Source: Rhodococcus xishaensis
GTDB taxonomy: Bacteria; Actinomycetota; Actinomycetes; Mycobacteriales; Mycobacteriaceae
Direction of reading: 5' to 3'
DNA: 64,000 bases
Assembly: GCF_004011825.1 (NCBI RefSeq)
Contig: NZ_RKLO01000004.1
Coordinates: 240,783-304,782, forward strand
Under the pieces are notes generated by a model. That model did no database searches, was not told where the DNA came from, and was given only the letters and a program-made list of their open reading frames with translations. The position numbers were made by a program, and so were the translations under genes. Positions 46,681 through 55,367 of this stretch are shown here, in pieces; position 1 is the first letter of the stretch, and every line of letters starts with the position of its first letter.

Positions 46681-47370
46681 CTAGCAGGCCCCCACGGCAC
46701 TTCGTTCGCCGATATCGACCACTGACAAGGTAGCGACCTCCAGTAGCCGTTCAAGGGCTGCCTCGACGTCCGCCTTCCACAGGTGGTCCCGATCGAGTTC
46801 GAGTCTCAGGCGTGGGAACCGGTGGTGCGGTGCGACCACTTCGAATCCGACGTCCTCCAGGAAGTCGGCATTGATCATGCACTCCTGCGGCGAGCACTCC
46901 AAGGCTGCCGTGGCGGAAGGGACGTCGCTGGAGGATTCGGCGCCGCGAATCCCGAATGCCTCGAGGGCGCGGACGCCGCGTCGGATGAGATCACCGACGG
47001 CGGCCTGGATCAGCGCCGCGCCCAGGCCGTGCTCCTCACCGATGGGTTCGAGTCGCATCGTCGTCAGCAGGACGGCATCAGCGCTGACAGGGGAAGTGGG
47101 GAAAAGGTCGGCCCGGGGCACCATGCTCGGCGGGGCGTACAGGGCGCAGCCCGCGGGCTTGTCATCGACCAGCGCCACCTGTCCGCAAGATCCCCATTCG
47201 AGCATGACCATCGACAGCCATGCTTCCTTCTCGAACTCGGGATCCTGGAGATCGCGGAACTCGGGAGAGGTGCGCACCGCGGGGTCCATCTCCCAGAAGA
47301 CGCACCGCCGCGCGTGCGATGACAGCTTGTCGAGACCCTCCAGGGTAAGTGAAGTGATGCTAGTCGACAC
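46681..47370 (-). CDS. GNAT-like N-acetyltransferase (Rv3916c-type)
   Basis: 229 residues from the GTG at 47370; an ATG at 47409 is in frame. It begins TSITSLTLEGLDKLSSHARRCVFWE, a segment conserved in the homologues found between cwlM and parB. GNAT features are the EEHGLGAALIQAAVGDLIRRG acetyl-CoA loop (in pieces) and ALVDDKPAGCALYAP. Substrate unknown. Convergent with cwlM. Confidence 0.8.
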   Translation of the reverse strand: MSTSITSLTLEGLDKLSSHARRCVFWEMDPAVRTSPEFRDLQDPEFEKEAWLSMVMLEWGSCGQVALVDDKPAGCALYAPPSMVPRADLFPTSPVSADAVLLTTMRLEPIGEEHGLGAALIQAAVGDLIRRGVRALEAFGIRGAESSSDVPSATAALECSPQECMINADFLEDVGFEVVAPHHRFPRLRLELDRDHLWKADVEAALERLLEVATLSVVDIGERSAVGAC

Positions 47371-47613
47371 CGTGTTCGCCAGCCTCCATGCCCCCAGCCT
47401 CCATACCACTCGGGGAGTCTCACCCGCGCCTCGACGGAACTACCCTCCAGGATAGGGGATAGTTCCGTCGCCAGCGCAGCAGCGACATTCGACCGGGCCG
47501 CTGCGTCGGTGGCTCCTACGCCTACCTGTATTGCTCGCCCATCTAAGATCTCGCCCGCCTTGATCGTCACTGTGACGTATTGATTGCGGGAACTAGGCGG
47601 TTCGGGAAGAGCG

Positions 47614-48735
47614 TCAGTCGCCTGCCTGCGTCTCCATCATCGTCACGATCCGTTCCAGATCCTCGACCGAGCCGAACTCGACCACGATCTTGCCCTTCCG
47701 CTTGCCGAGGCTCACCGTGACACGAGTATCGAACGAGTTCGAGAGCCGCTCGGCGACATCCTGCAGACCCGGCATCTGGATGGGCTGCCGTTTGGCCGGT
47801 GGGGTAGGGGAGGGGCCCTCCCGGTTGGCGAGGATCACCGCCTCCTCTGTTGCCCGGACCGACATCCCCTCCGCGACGATCCGGGCCGCGAGGGCCTCCT
47901 GCGCGTCGGCTCCGGCCTCGAGTGAGAGCAGTGCCCGCGCGTGTCCGGCAGACAGGACCCCGGCCGCCACCCTGCGCTGCACCGGGATGGGGAGCTTGAG
48001 TAGCCGGATCATGTTCGTCACGACAGGACGCGAGCGACCGATCCGGGCAGCCAGCTCCTCGTGGGTGACCTCGAACTCCTCCAGAAGCTGCTGGTATGCG
48101 GCGGCCTCTTCGAGCGGGTTGAGCTGGACCCGGTGGATGTTCTCCAGCAGCGCATCACGCAGCATCGAATCGTCGGCCGTCTCGCGGACGATCGCCGGGA
48201 TCGCCTCGAGTCCCGCGATCTGGCTCGCCCGCCAACGTCGCTCACCCATGACGAGCTGATACTGCTCGGGGCCCATCCGACGGACCACGACCGGCTGCAT
48301 CAGCCCGAACTCACGGATCGAGTGCACCAGCTCGGCGAGTGCCTCCTCGTCGAAGACGGACCGTGGCTGCTTGGGATTCGGCTCGATCAGGTGCGGAGGG
48401 ATCTCGTGGTACACCGCACCGGTGGGAGAGAGCGTTTCCTCATCGGTTCCCGCAGACGGCGTCGGAGCCGCAGCGACCGCGACGACACTGTCCGTCACGG
48501 CGTTGTCCGTCACGGCGTTGTCACTGTGCGTCCCTGTCTTACTCTCCGCTTTCCCCTTCACCGACTCGGACGCGGCTTCACTCTCTGACTTGGCAGGCTC
48601 GGTGACCGCCGGAACGGAGGATCCGATGATGAGATCCGCGGCAGCATCGCCCAGCCCTGGCCCTCCGTTGGATGGGCCGGTGGGGATTAGTGCTGCAAGT
48701 CCCCGGCCGAGTCCTCCCTTGCGTGTCTGCGCCAT
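47614..48735 (-). CDS. parB: Chromosome partitioning protein ParB
   Basis: 373 residues. N-terminal [12 protein letters not shown], a long acidic linker, then the ParB/Srx CTPase domain ([19 protein letters not shown] in pieces, [13 protein letters not shown]), the helix-turn-helix [28 protein letters not shown] in pieces, and a C-terminal dimer domain. It loads on parS sites, several of which lie within 4 kb. It starts 2 nt after the parA stop. Confidence 0.97.
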   Translation of the reverse strand: MAQTRKGGLGRGLAALIPTGPSNGGPGLGDAAADLIIGSSVPAVTEPAKSESEAASESVKGKAESKTGTHSDNAVTDNAVTDSVVAVAAAPTPSAGTDEETLSPTGAVYHEIPPHLIEPNPKQPRSVFDEEALAELVHSIREFGLMQPVVVRRMGPEQYQLVMGERRWRASQIAGLEAIPAIVRETADDSMLRDALLENIHRVQLNPLEEAAAYQQLLEEFEVTHEELAARIGRSRPVVTNMIRLLKLPIPVQRRVAAGVLSAGHARALLSLEAGADAQEALAARIVAEGMSVRATEEAVILANREGPSPTPPAKRQPIQMPGLQDVAERLSNSFDTRVTVSLGKRKGKIVVEFGSVEDLERIVTMMETQAGD

Positions 48736-48737
48736 CT

Positions 48738-49730
48738 CTACTGCTCCTGCGTCGTGGTGGTCATCCCGCGTGCTGCGAGTTCTCGGCCGGCGTCAAGATA
48801 GCTCAGCGCCCCCCTCGACCCAGGATCGTAGTCGAGGACGGTCATACCGTAGCCGGGAGCCTCGGATACCTTGACCGAACGCGGAATCACGGCACGTAGG
48901 ACAGCGTCCCCGAAGTGGTTACGCACCTCGTCGGCCACCTGGTCGGCGAGCTTGGTCCGCGCGTCGTACATCGTCAGCAGGACAGTGGAAACGTGCAGTT
49001 CCGGATTCAGGTGTGCCTGCACGAGTTCGATGTTTCGGAGTAGCTGTCCGACGCCCTCGAGCGCGTAGTACTCGCACTGGATCGGAATCAGCACCTCCTT
49101 CGCCGCGACCAATGCGTTGACGGTCAGCAACCCCAGCGACGGCGGGCAGTCGACGAGGATGAAGTCCGCATCAACATCGGCGAGCGCCGTCTCTGACAAC
49201 GCATTCTTGAGTCGGTTCTCGCGTGCCACCATCGACACGAGCTCGATCTCGGCGCCGGCCAGATCGATGGTCGCGGGGATGCAGTAGAGGCGCTCGCTGT
49301 GTGGGCTCTGCTGGATCGCTTCCTTGGCAGTCACCTCGCCGAGGAGCAGTTCGTAGCTCGACGGCGTTCCGGATGTGTGCGGGATGCCGAGCGCGGTACT
49401 CGCGTTGCCCTGTGGATCGAGATCGACGACCAGCACGGTCAACCCCTGGACCGCGAGCGCCGCTGCCAGATTGACCGTCGAGGTCGTCTTGCCGACGCCA
49501 CCCTTCTGATTTGCGACCGTGAATACGCGACGCTGCGTTGGCTTGGGCAGAGTGGCCGCCCCGGGATGCAGCACCTGACTTGCCCGCTGCGCGGCGGCCC
49601 CGATCGGGGTGTCCGCGAGCGAGATTTCTTCGTAGGGGGCGTGGGTGAAGTCTCTTTCTCGACTGTCGTCCGTCGAGTCCGGCGGCGTTGCAGTTTCACG
49701 TGAAACGGCGGATTCAGCTCCAGCCGACAT
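48738..49730 (-). CDS. parA: Chromosome partitioning ATPase ParA
   Basis: 330 residues. Deviant Walker A in [21 protein letters not shown], then [34 protein letters not shown] and [16 protein letters not shown]. It forms ATP-dependent patterns on the nucleoid that move ParB-parS. The codons for Val-Ser-Arg-Glu-Thr near the N-terminus (residues 9-13) are themselves a perfect parS site. Operon with parB. Confidence 0.97.
   Translation of the reverse strand: MSAGAESAVSRETATPPDSTDDSRERDFTHAPYEEISLADTPIGAAAQRASQVLHPGAATLPKPTQRRVFTVANQKGGVGKTTSTVNLAAALAVQGLTVLVVDLDPQGNASTALGIPHTSGTPSSYELLLGEVTAKEAIQQSPHSERLYCIPATIDLAGAEIELVSMVARENRLKNALSETALADVDADFILVDCPPSLGLLTVNALVAAKEVLIPIQCEYYALEGVGQLLRNIELVQAHLNPELHVSTVLLTMYDARTKLADQVADEVRNHFGDAVLRAVIPRSVKVSEAPGYGMTVLDYDPGSRGALSYLDAGRELAARGMTTTTQEQ
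49693..49706. promoter_or_regulatory. parS: parS site 2 (inside parA)
   Basis: GTTTCACGTGAAAC, a perfect 14-bp palindrome, read on the minus strand as the parA codons for VSRET. Confidence 0.92.
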
Positions 49731-49770
49731 CTATTGCTCCTTCACTTGATGACCATCCATGACGCAATTC

Positions 49771-50481
49771 TCAACTATCAAACCCTCGAGTCCCCGTAGC
49801 CTCGCGGTGCCGGCGATTGTGGTGTGCGACGCGTTCTGCTCGCACCACAATCGTCGGCACCGGCAACACACCACCACCACACTCGACCACCTCGAGCTTG
49901 CCGGCCCCCAACCGCGCAAGGGAAGCACGATCCCGGGAAACCTCCTCCGCCGCACTCGAACCCTTCACCGCCAACATCCTCCCACCCACACGCACCAACG
50001 GCAGCGACCACCGCACCAACCGCTCCAACGGCGCCACCGCACGAGAGGTCACCACATCGGCGCCCCCCACCTCCTTCACCACCCCCGCCTGCTCCGCGCG
50101 CCCCCGCACGACCCTCACATTCGACAACCCCACCGAATCCACGAACTCCTGCAAGTACACCGACCGACGCAACAACGACTCCACCAACGTCACCTGCACA
50201 TCCGGCCGGGCAATCGCCAACGGAATCCCCGGCAACCCAGCGCCGGACCCCACATCCACCACCGACTCGCCGACCCCCACCAACTCACCCAACACCGCAC
50301 AGTTGAGCAGATGCCGCACCCACAACCGCGGCACCTCACGCGGGCCGATCAGCCCCCGCACCACACCATCCGACGCCAACGACGCGTGATACGCCCGCGC
50401 CAACTCCACCCGGTCACCGAACACCCGCCCCGCGGCGCCGACAACATCCCACTGCTCATCAACCAGTTCCACGTGAAACAT
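49771..50481 (-). CDS. rsmG: 16S rRNA (guanine-N7) methyltransferase RsmG, copy 1
   Basis: 236 residues from the ATG at 50481. Class I SAM methyltransferase: [45 protein letters not shown] and [17 protein letters not shown]. It methylates G527 of 16S rRNA. GGGGAGG abuts the ATG, so the GTG three codons on may be the true start. Identical to copy 2 up to RAERVAHH; after that it ends [15 protein letters not shown]. That end overlaps a 20-bp fold-back. Codon use is odd: G/T-rich, many GTG, TTG and CGG. Confidence 0.88.
   Translation of the reverse strand: MFHVELVDEQWDVVGAAGRVFGDRVELARAYHASLASDGVVRGLIGPREVPRLWVRHLLNCAVLGELVGVGESVVDVGSGAGLPGIPLAIARPDVQVTLVESLLRRSVYLQEFVDSVGLSNVRVVRGRAEQAGVVKEVGGADVVTSRAVAPLERLVRWSLPLVRVGGRMLAVKGSSAAEEVSRDRASLARLGAGKLEVVECGGGVLPVPTIVVRAERVAHHNRRHREATGTRGFDS
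49805..49862. repeat. Fold-back inverted repeat at the 3' end of rsmG copy 1
   Basis: CGGTGCCGGCGATTGTGGTG (49805-49824) is a 19/20 inverted copy of 49843-49862, with an 18-nt loop. The right arm is part of the rsmG body; the left arm replaces its normal 3' continuation. Absent in this form from copy 2. Confidence 0.8.
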
Positions 50482-50506
50482 CCTCCCCAACCCACCACCC
50501 CGCAAC
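49819..50506 (-). repeat. 688-bp duplicated segment, copy 1 (rsmG)
   Basis: Reads as identical to 51190-51877. It covers the whole rsmG body, its ribosome site and its parS-containing start. Confidence 0.9.
50466..50479. promoter_or_regulatory. parS: parS-like site 3 (start of rsmG copy 1)
   Basis: GTTCCACGTGAAAC, one mismatch from the consensus. It encodes the FHVE start segment of RsmG. Confidence 0.8.
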
Positions 50507-50603
50507 CAACTCGGGACGCCGATCCTAGATGCGGGTATTCGCTTTCCTCGTCGGCGCCCGCCAGGGGCGCTTCAGATCTGACAATCACACGGGCCTGGGC
50601 AGT

Positions 50604-50617
50604 TTCACGTGAAACAG
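50604..50617. promoter_or_regulatory. parS: parS site 4
   Basis: GTTTCACGTGAAAC, perfect palindrome in the spacer between the rsmG copies. Confidence 0.92.
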
Positions 50618-50719
50618 CAACTCGGACCGACGCGCGCACGAGCTATCTCGAAGACGCGATAGGGAGATGATTCGCGGTGCCGCCGCGTGTGGCGGTCCGG
50701 TACATCACCTCATGCGAGT

Positions 50720-50733
50720 GTTTCACGTGAATC
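50720..50733. promoter_or_regulatory. parS: parS-like site 5
   Basis: GTTTCACGTGAATC, one mismatch. Confidence 0.75.
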
Positions 50734-50969
50734 ACGGCCACGGCAGAATTTCCCGCAAGCACCCGGCCTACAGATCGTCCATCGCGACAACCGGATGGGA
50801 TGGACGCTCTCTGCTGCGAGACCCCGCTCCGACTGGGGGCGCGCGGATGAGAGTTGTGCAATCGTAGTCGCCGTCACAGTGACGAAATCCGTTGGAGTCC
50901 AGATATGGGGAGAAACTGCGTCCCAGAATGATGCCGCCGGTGATCTACAGCTCTCTTGCCGTGCATCGT

Positions 50970-50983
50970 GATTCACGTGAAAC
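50970..50983. promoter_or_regulatory. parS: parS-like site 6
   Basis: GATTCACGTGAAAC, one mismatch. Confidence 0.75.
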
Positions 50984-51168
50984 ATCGATCGGCCTGCTGA
51001 CCAGGATCCGCCGCACGTCACGCCGAAGCCGAGTCCCGTTCCGGGTACGCACTTCGATCCGAACGGAGTTACCGCCCCGCGCATCCTCGACAGGATCCGA
51101 AGGCTCGACCTCGCCCTTCTGAACGTAAGGCGGATCGACTGGCGGGGTAGGGGTTCACGGTCACGACA

Positions 51169-51852
51169 TCAGCGCCGACCACGATGGCGGTGGTGTGCGA
51201 CGCGTTCTGCTCGCACCACAATCGTCGGCACCGGCAACACACCACCACCACACTCGACCACCTCGAGCTTGCCGGCCCCCAACCGCGCAAGGGAAGCACG
51301 ATCCCGGGAAACCTCCTCCGCCGCACTCGAACCCTTCACCGCCAACATCCTCCCACCCACACGCACCAACGGCAGCGACCACCGCACCAACCGCTCCAAC
51401 GGCGCCACCGCACGAGAGGTCACCACATCGGCGCCCCCCACCTCCTTCACCACCCCCGCCTGCTCCGCGCGCCCCCGCACGACCCTCACATTCGACAACC
51501 CCACCGAATCCACGAACTCCTGCAAGTACACCGACCGACGCAACAACGACTCCACCAACGTCACCTGCACATCCGGCCGGGCAATCGCCAACGGAATCCC
51601 CGGCAACCCAGCGCCGGACCCCACATCCACCACCGACTCGCCGACCCCCACCAACTCACCCAACACCGCACAGTTGAGCAGATGCCGCACCCACAACCGC
51701 GGCACCTCACGCGGGCCGATCAGCCCCCGCACCACACCATCCGACGCCAACGACGCGTGATACGCCCGCGCCAACTCCACCCGGTCACCGAACACCCGCC
51801 CCGCGGCGCCGACAACATCCCACTGCTCATCAACCAGTTCCACGTGAAACAT
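51169..51852 (-). CDS. rsmG: 16S rRNA (guanine-N7) methyltransferase RsmG, copy 2
   Basis: 227 residues from the ATG at 51852. Sequence and motifs are the same as in copy 1 up to RAERVAHH; this copy ends RHRGRR. It is the copy next to jag, the conserved rsmG position, while copy 1 is next to parA. The start region again contains a parS-like site and GGGGAGG abutting the ATG. The same G/T-rich codon bias applies. Whether one or both are expressed cannot be told. Confidence 0.88.
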   Translation of the reverse strand: MFHVELVDEQWDVVGAAGRVFGDRVELARAYHASLASDGVVRGLIGPREVPRLWVRHLLNCAVLGELVGVGESVVDVGSGAGLPGIPLAIARPDVQVTLVESLLRRSVYLQEFVDSVGLSNVRVVRGRAEQAGVVKEVGGADVVTSRAVAPLERLVRWSLPLVRVGGRMLAVKGSSAAEEVSRDRASLARLGAGKLEVVECGGGVLPVPTIVVRAERVAHHRHRGRR

Positions 51853-51877
51853 CCTCCCCAACCCACCACCCCGCAAC
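51190..51877 (-). repeat. 688-bp duplicated segment, copy 2 (rsmG)
   Basis: Counterpart of 49819-50506, offset 1371 bp, same orientation. No difference was seen by eye. Confidence 0.9.
51837..51850. promoter_or_regulatory. parS: parS-like site 7 (start of rsmG copy 2)
   Basis: GTTCCACGTGAAAC, identical to site 3 because it lies in the duplicated segment. Confidence 0.8.
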
Positions 51878-51885
51878 AACAAGAG

Positions 51886-51926
51886 AGGGCCTCGGCCCCA
51901 GTCTCACGACTGGGATCCGAGGCCCT
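51886..51926 (-). terminator. Strong hairpin between jag and rsmG copy 2
   Basis: AGGGCCTCGG (51886-51895) pairs with CCGAGGCCCT (51917-51926), continued inside by CCCAGTC/GACTGGG around a TCAC loop. It lies 35 bp after the jag stop and may end the rpmH-to-jag transcript, which would give rsmG copy 2 its own promoter. Confidence 0.75.
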
Positions 51927-51960
51927 GTGCATGCCGCACTGGCGTGCGCCTGCCCGAGAG

Positions 51961-52542
51961 TTAGTCCTTGAGGATGACGACGCGTCGGTTCGGCTCTGCA
52001 CCTTCACTCTCGCTGGAGACGCCGTCGACGCTCGCGACGGCGTCGTGCACGATCTTGCGCTCGAACGGCGTCATCGCCGCCAGTTCCTCCCGTTCACCGG
52101 ACGCGAGTACGCGCTCGGCCGCAGCCTTACCCAGCTCGCTCAGTTCTGCGCGACGGCCGGCGCGCCAGCCTGCGACGTCGAGCATCAGGCGGCTGCGCAC
52201 CCCGGTGGCCTGCTGGACCGCAAGCCGCGTCAACTCCTGGAGGGCGTCGAGAACGTCGCCTTTTCGGCCGACCAGCTTCGACAGGTCCTTGCCGCCGTCG
52301 ATGCTCACGATCGCGCGATCACCCTCGACGTCGAGGTCGATGTCGCCATCAAAGTCCAGAATGTCGAGCAACTGTTCGAGGTAGTCGCCGGCGATCTCGC
52401 CTTCCTCGATCAGGTCGTCCTCAACCTCGGTGTCCGCTTTGCCCTCGGTGTCCACCTTCTGATCGGCATCCTGAGTCTCGAGTTCCACGTCTGCGCGCTC
52501 TCCGCTCTCCCCGTCCCGGGCAGTGTCCTGCTCACTGGTCAT
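51961..52542 (-). CDS. jag: Jag/KhpB-like KH-R3H RNA-binding protein
   Basis: 193 residues. An acidic N-terminus is followed by a KH domain (VSIDGGKDLSKLVGRKGDVLDALQELTRLAV in pieces) and an R3H domain ending in ERKIVHDAVASVDGVSSESEGAEPNRRVVI in pieces. The family binds RNA and is linked to cell division and envelope control. Always next to yidC in this order; 21 nt downstream of it here. Confidence 0.93.
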   Translation of the reverse strand: MTSEQDTARDGESGERADVELETQDADQKVDTEGKADTEVEDDLIEEGEIAGDYLEQLLDILDFDGDIDLDVEGDRAIVSIDGGKDLSKLVGRKGDVLDALQELTRLAVQQATGVRSRLMLDVAGWRAGRRAELSELGKAAAERVLASGEREELAAMTPFERKIVHDAVASVDGVSSESEGAEPNRRVVILKD

Positions 52543-52563
52543 CGTCGTTCTCTCTTCTCGAGG

Positions 52564-53730
52564 TCAGCGCCGCTTGCGCTTGTTGCTCCTAGGGCGATTG
52601 GTGGAGGGCCGCGGTTTCTGAGGCCGGGGCTTCGAGCCGTCCCCGTTCGTGCTCTCGCCGGACGAGTCGGCACTCTCGGTCTTGTCCGTGTCTCCCTTGT
52701 CCGTGTCTCCCTTGTCCGTGGCCCCCTTGTCCGTGGCCCCCTTATCGGTGGCCCCGGACTTCGACTCGGCGGCGGGGGAGGACTTCGGTGGCGCCTGCCG
52801 TTTGCGCTTGTCCCGTGTGGGCCTGGCCCCGGGTTTAGGCGCGGTGTCGGCGCGGCGCTCTATCGCGGCCTGCTTCTTGGCGTCTTCCTCCGCATCGATC
52901 CGACGGAACACGATGTGCTGCTGCGCGTACGTCCAGATGTTGTTCGCCACCCAGTACAGCAGGATCGCGATCATCAGGAAGGGGCCACCGACGAGCACGC
53001 CGAGCGGGAACACCCACAGCGCGAGCTTGTTCATGATCGCGGACTGCGGGTTGGCGGCCGCTGCGGGACTCTGGCGTGCCACCGACGCCCGAGAGTTGAA
53101 GTGCGTAGCGACCGACGCGAGGATCATGAGCGGAATCGAAACGGCCGCAATGGTCGCGATGGTCGGCACAGAGCCGTAGGCACCGAACGACTCGAGTGTC
53201 TCCCTCGGCATCGTGATGTACGAGGAGATCGGAGCGCCGAACAGGCGCGCACTCAGGAACGACTGGACGTCGTCAGCGCTGAAGAAGTAGTTCGGGGTGT
53301 TCGCATTCTCCTCCACCGACATCCCGAGCCCACCGAAGCCGGTACCGGTGCGGTTGAACGAGCGCAGGACGTGGAACAGACCGATGAACACCGGGGCCTG
53401 CAACAGGACGGGCAGGCAGCCCATCACCGGATTGAAGCCGTGCTCCCTCTGGAGCTTCTGCATCTCCGTCGCCATGCGTTGGCGATCTTTGGAGTACTTC
53501 TTCTGCAACGCCTTGATCTGCGGCTGCAGTTCCTGCATCTGCCGCGTCGTACGTACCTGCCTCACGAAGGGCTTGTAGAGGATGGCGCGCAGCGTGAACA
53601 CCAGGAACATCACCGACAACGCCCACGCGAAGCCGTTGTCGGCACCGAGAACGGCTCCGAACACCTTGTGCCAGACCCATAGGATCCCGGACACCGGATA
53701 GTAAATGAAGTCGAGCACGGCTCTAAGCAC
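52564..53730 (-). CDS. yidC: Membrane protein insertase YidC
   Basis: 388 residues from the GTG at 53730 (a GTG at 53718 is possible). Five hydrophobic segments; the core has [35 protein letters not shown] in pieces and [27 protein letters not shown] in pieces, which carries the hydrophilic groove. It inserts proteins into the membrane with or without Sec. The cytosolic tail is long and charged and holds five tandem TDKG units. Confidence 0.95.
   Translation of the reverse strand: MLRAVLDFIYYPVSGILWVWHKVFGAVLGADNGFAWALSVMFLVFTLRAILYKPFVRQVRTTRQMQELQPQIKALQKKYSKDRQRMATEMQKLQREHGFNPVMGCLPVLLQAPVFIGLFHVLRSFNRTGTGFGGLGMSVEENANTPNYFFSADDVQSFLSARLFGAPISSYITMPRETLESFGAYGSVPTIATIAAVSIPLMILASVATHFNSRASVARQSPAAAANPQSAIMNKLALWVFPLGVLVGGPFLMIAILLYWVANNIWTYAQQHIVFRRIDAEEDAKKQAAIERRADTAPKPGARPTRDKRKRQAPPKSSPAAESKSGATDKGATDKGATDKGDTDKGDTDKTESADSSGESTNGDGSKPRPQKPRPSTNRPRSNKRKRR
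52681..52755 (-). repeat. Five 15-bp tandem repeats in the yidC tail
   Basis: Units begin every 15 bp from 52681 (CTTGTCCGTGTCTCC twice, CTTGTCCGTGGCCCC twice, then a variant). They encode [10 protein letters not shown] steps. In-frame, so copy number can change without frameshift. Confidence 0.9.
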
Positions 53731-53793
53731 TCCTCTGTTCGTCCACGTTCACCACACCGTGGTGTTGGGCAAGTTCTGGGCGAGCGGGGCGCA

Positions 53794-54132
53794 TCATTCC
53801 CGGCTCACATGGTGGAGATGCCGACCTCGACGTTCGGGGACCGGGTCCCATCCACCAGGGTGCCAGGGCGCGCACTTCACCAATCGCACCACGGTGAGCG
53901 CCGAACCCTTGATCGCACCGTGCGTGCGTAGCGCATCGACCGCATACTCGCTGCAAGTGGGCGTGAAACGGCATGTCGGCAGCCGAAGTGGGGACACGTA
54001 GGTTCGGTACAGCTCGATCAGAAAGATCAGGACGCGCGCGGGAAGACTTCGCAGCGACGTCCACAGGTTTGCCGCGAACAGCGAAGAGCGCGAACCGGAT
54101 TCGGTTCGCGTGACATCGTGTTCGTTGCTCAT
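53794..54132 (-). CDS. yidD: Membrane insertion efficiency factor YidD
   Basis: 112 residues. The family block is complete: [20 protein letters not shown] in pieces, [23 protein letters not shown] in pieces and [17 protein letters not shown]. It overlaps rnpA by 4 nt. Small amphipathic partner of YidC. Confidence 0.95.
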   Translation of the reverse strand: MSNEHDVTRTESGSRSSLFAANLWTSLRSLPARVLIFLIELYRTYVSPLRLPTCRFTPTCSEYAVDALRTHGAIKGSALTVVRLVKCAPWHPGGWDPVPERRGRHLHHVSRE

Positions 54133-54506
54133 GCCGGATCACCTTCGCCAGCCAGCAGATCCAGCTTCCGGAGCACGGATCGCAGCTGTTTATCGAGTTC
54201 CCGGGAACTTGCGGTTGCCGATCCCGGCAACGCGCGGATCACCACGTCGGTATCGACCGGAACGGTGTCGATCAACCCGGCGCAGATATGCCGAAACCGG
54301 CGAGCGACTCTATGTCGAATCACCGCCGGCCCGACAGCCTTGCTTACGACGAGCCCGAAACGGGGCCCATTGACACTCACCAACGAGTCTGCGGCGTCAC
54401 GCTCGAGGACGTGAACAACGAGATCTCGCCTACCCATTCGCCGCCCACTACGCACCGTTGCGGAGAAGTCCGCGCTGCGGCGAAGGCGATACGGCTCAGG
54501 TAACAC
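54129..54506 (-). CDS. rnpA: Ribonuclease P protein component
   Basis: 125 residues from a [23 protein letters not shown], then [25 protein letters not shown] in pieces (the RNR-type RNA-binding motif). It binds the RNase P RNA for tRNA 5' maturation. Gap of 27 nt to rpmH. Confidence 0.95.
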   Translation of the reverse strand: MLPEPYRLRRSADFSATVRSGRRMGRRDLVVHVLERDAADSLVSVNGPRFGLVVSKAVGPAVIRHRVARRFRHICAGLIDTVPVDTDVVIRALPGSATASSRELDKQLRSVLRKLDLLAGEGDPA

Positions 54507-54533
54507 CCCGAGCTCCCGGAGGCAGGTTCGGAA

Positions 54534-54677
54534 TCAGGCGGTGAGCGAAGCGCGGCCCTTGCGGCGACGCGCCGAAACAATTGCGCGGCCCGCCCGGGTC
54601 CGCATACGGAGACGGAAGCCGTGAACGCGCGCGCGGCGGCGATTGTTCGGCTGGAACGTCCGCTTGCCCTTGGCCAC
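54534..54677 (-). CDS. rpmH: Ribosomal protein L34
   Basis: 47 residues from the GTG at 54677. [20 protein letters not shown] and [19 protein letters not shown] are the L34 signature. First gene of the rpmH-rnpA-yidD-yidC-jag block. A longer frame to 54725 has no family match. Confidence 0.96.
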   Translation of the reverse strand: MAKGKRTFQPNNRRRARVHGFRLRMRTRAGRAIVSARRRKGRASLTA

Positions 54678-55367
54678 GGTCAACACTCCTCGAAGTTCTG
54701 ACGCCAGTCGGCATCGGTCTGACATTGAACGGAAAATTGGTGGTCACACGATGGGCCAGGCACCGACCTCCGGCCAGCACGCATCCTTCACCATTGGGTG
54801 ACTGTTCGAGGGTACTGACACGCCCGAGTGAGGTCAAACCGAGATCGGCCCTCGAGCTGCTAGTGACACGCCACGATCGCCAGGATCCTTGCGCCGAGAG
54901 GGCCTCTGTGCGGTCCGCGCGACCGATTTCCATGAAATCCCCGGGAAATGCTGAAAACCAACCTCTTGGTTGTTACCGTCCCTGCATGGCACAGCCACAG
55001 GTTCCGGCGCTCGCGCTGCGACATGGACGTCGTGTGGCGCGCGGCAGCAATCCCCGACCGCGGCACGAGAACCGTGTCTGGACCAGAACCAGTACACGCG
55101 CGCGCGGACCGAACCGACGCGGGTAACATCGAACTTCTTCATTCACCAAGGCGTTCCGCCAGGTGAAAGCCTAGAGGGCTTCGAAAGACTCGGGTCCGGA
55201 CCCGTAGACCCCGGACTCGAGTCGTTGTCCACATCTGTGGATAATTATGTGGAAACACAGCTCGGGTGGCATATTCGTTGCCCAGTAGGGGGTCTGGCCT
55301 CTCCGGGGGAGCTCATCCGACAGACGACCGTCGCGGCGGGCCGACGCAGGCCCGGGGAGGACACACA
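54678..55367. promoter_or_regulatory. rpmH-dnaA divergent intergenic region with DnaA boxes
   Basis: 690 bp without a gene. Near its right end TTGTCCACA (55225-55233), TGTGGATAA (55236-55244, a perfect DnaA box) and TGTGGAAA (55248-55255) cluster 110-140 bp before dnaA, fitting dnaA autoregulation. A perfect 14-bp palindrome CGGGTCCGGACCCG lies at 55191-55204. Promoters for both divergent genes must lie here. Confidence 0.75.

Larger units (their letters stand above)
50507..51168. other. Spacer between the rsmG copies
   Basis: About 660 bp without a convincing gene. It contains three parS-like sites (50604, 50720, 50970). A stop-to-stop frame of 69 codons on the minus strand (50945-51154) has ordinary actinobacterial codon use but no start, so it might be a gene fragment. 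Confidence 0.55.

Noticed and set aside
49759-50670. 303-codon plus-strand frame opposite rsmG copy 1
   Set aside because: It repeats opposite copy 2 only because the DNA is duplicated; composition is that of complemented rsmG codons.
51184-53682. 832-codon plus-strand frame across rsmG copy 2, jag and yidC
   Set aside because: It is the mirror of three clear genes; the His/Thr/Pro-rich start is just the complement of rsmG codons.
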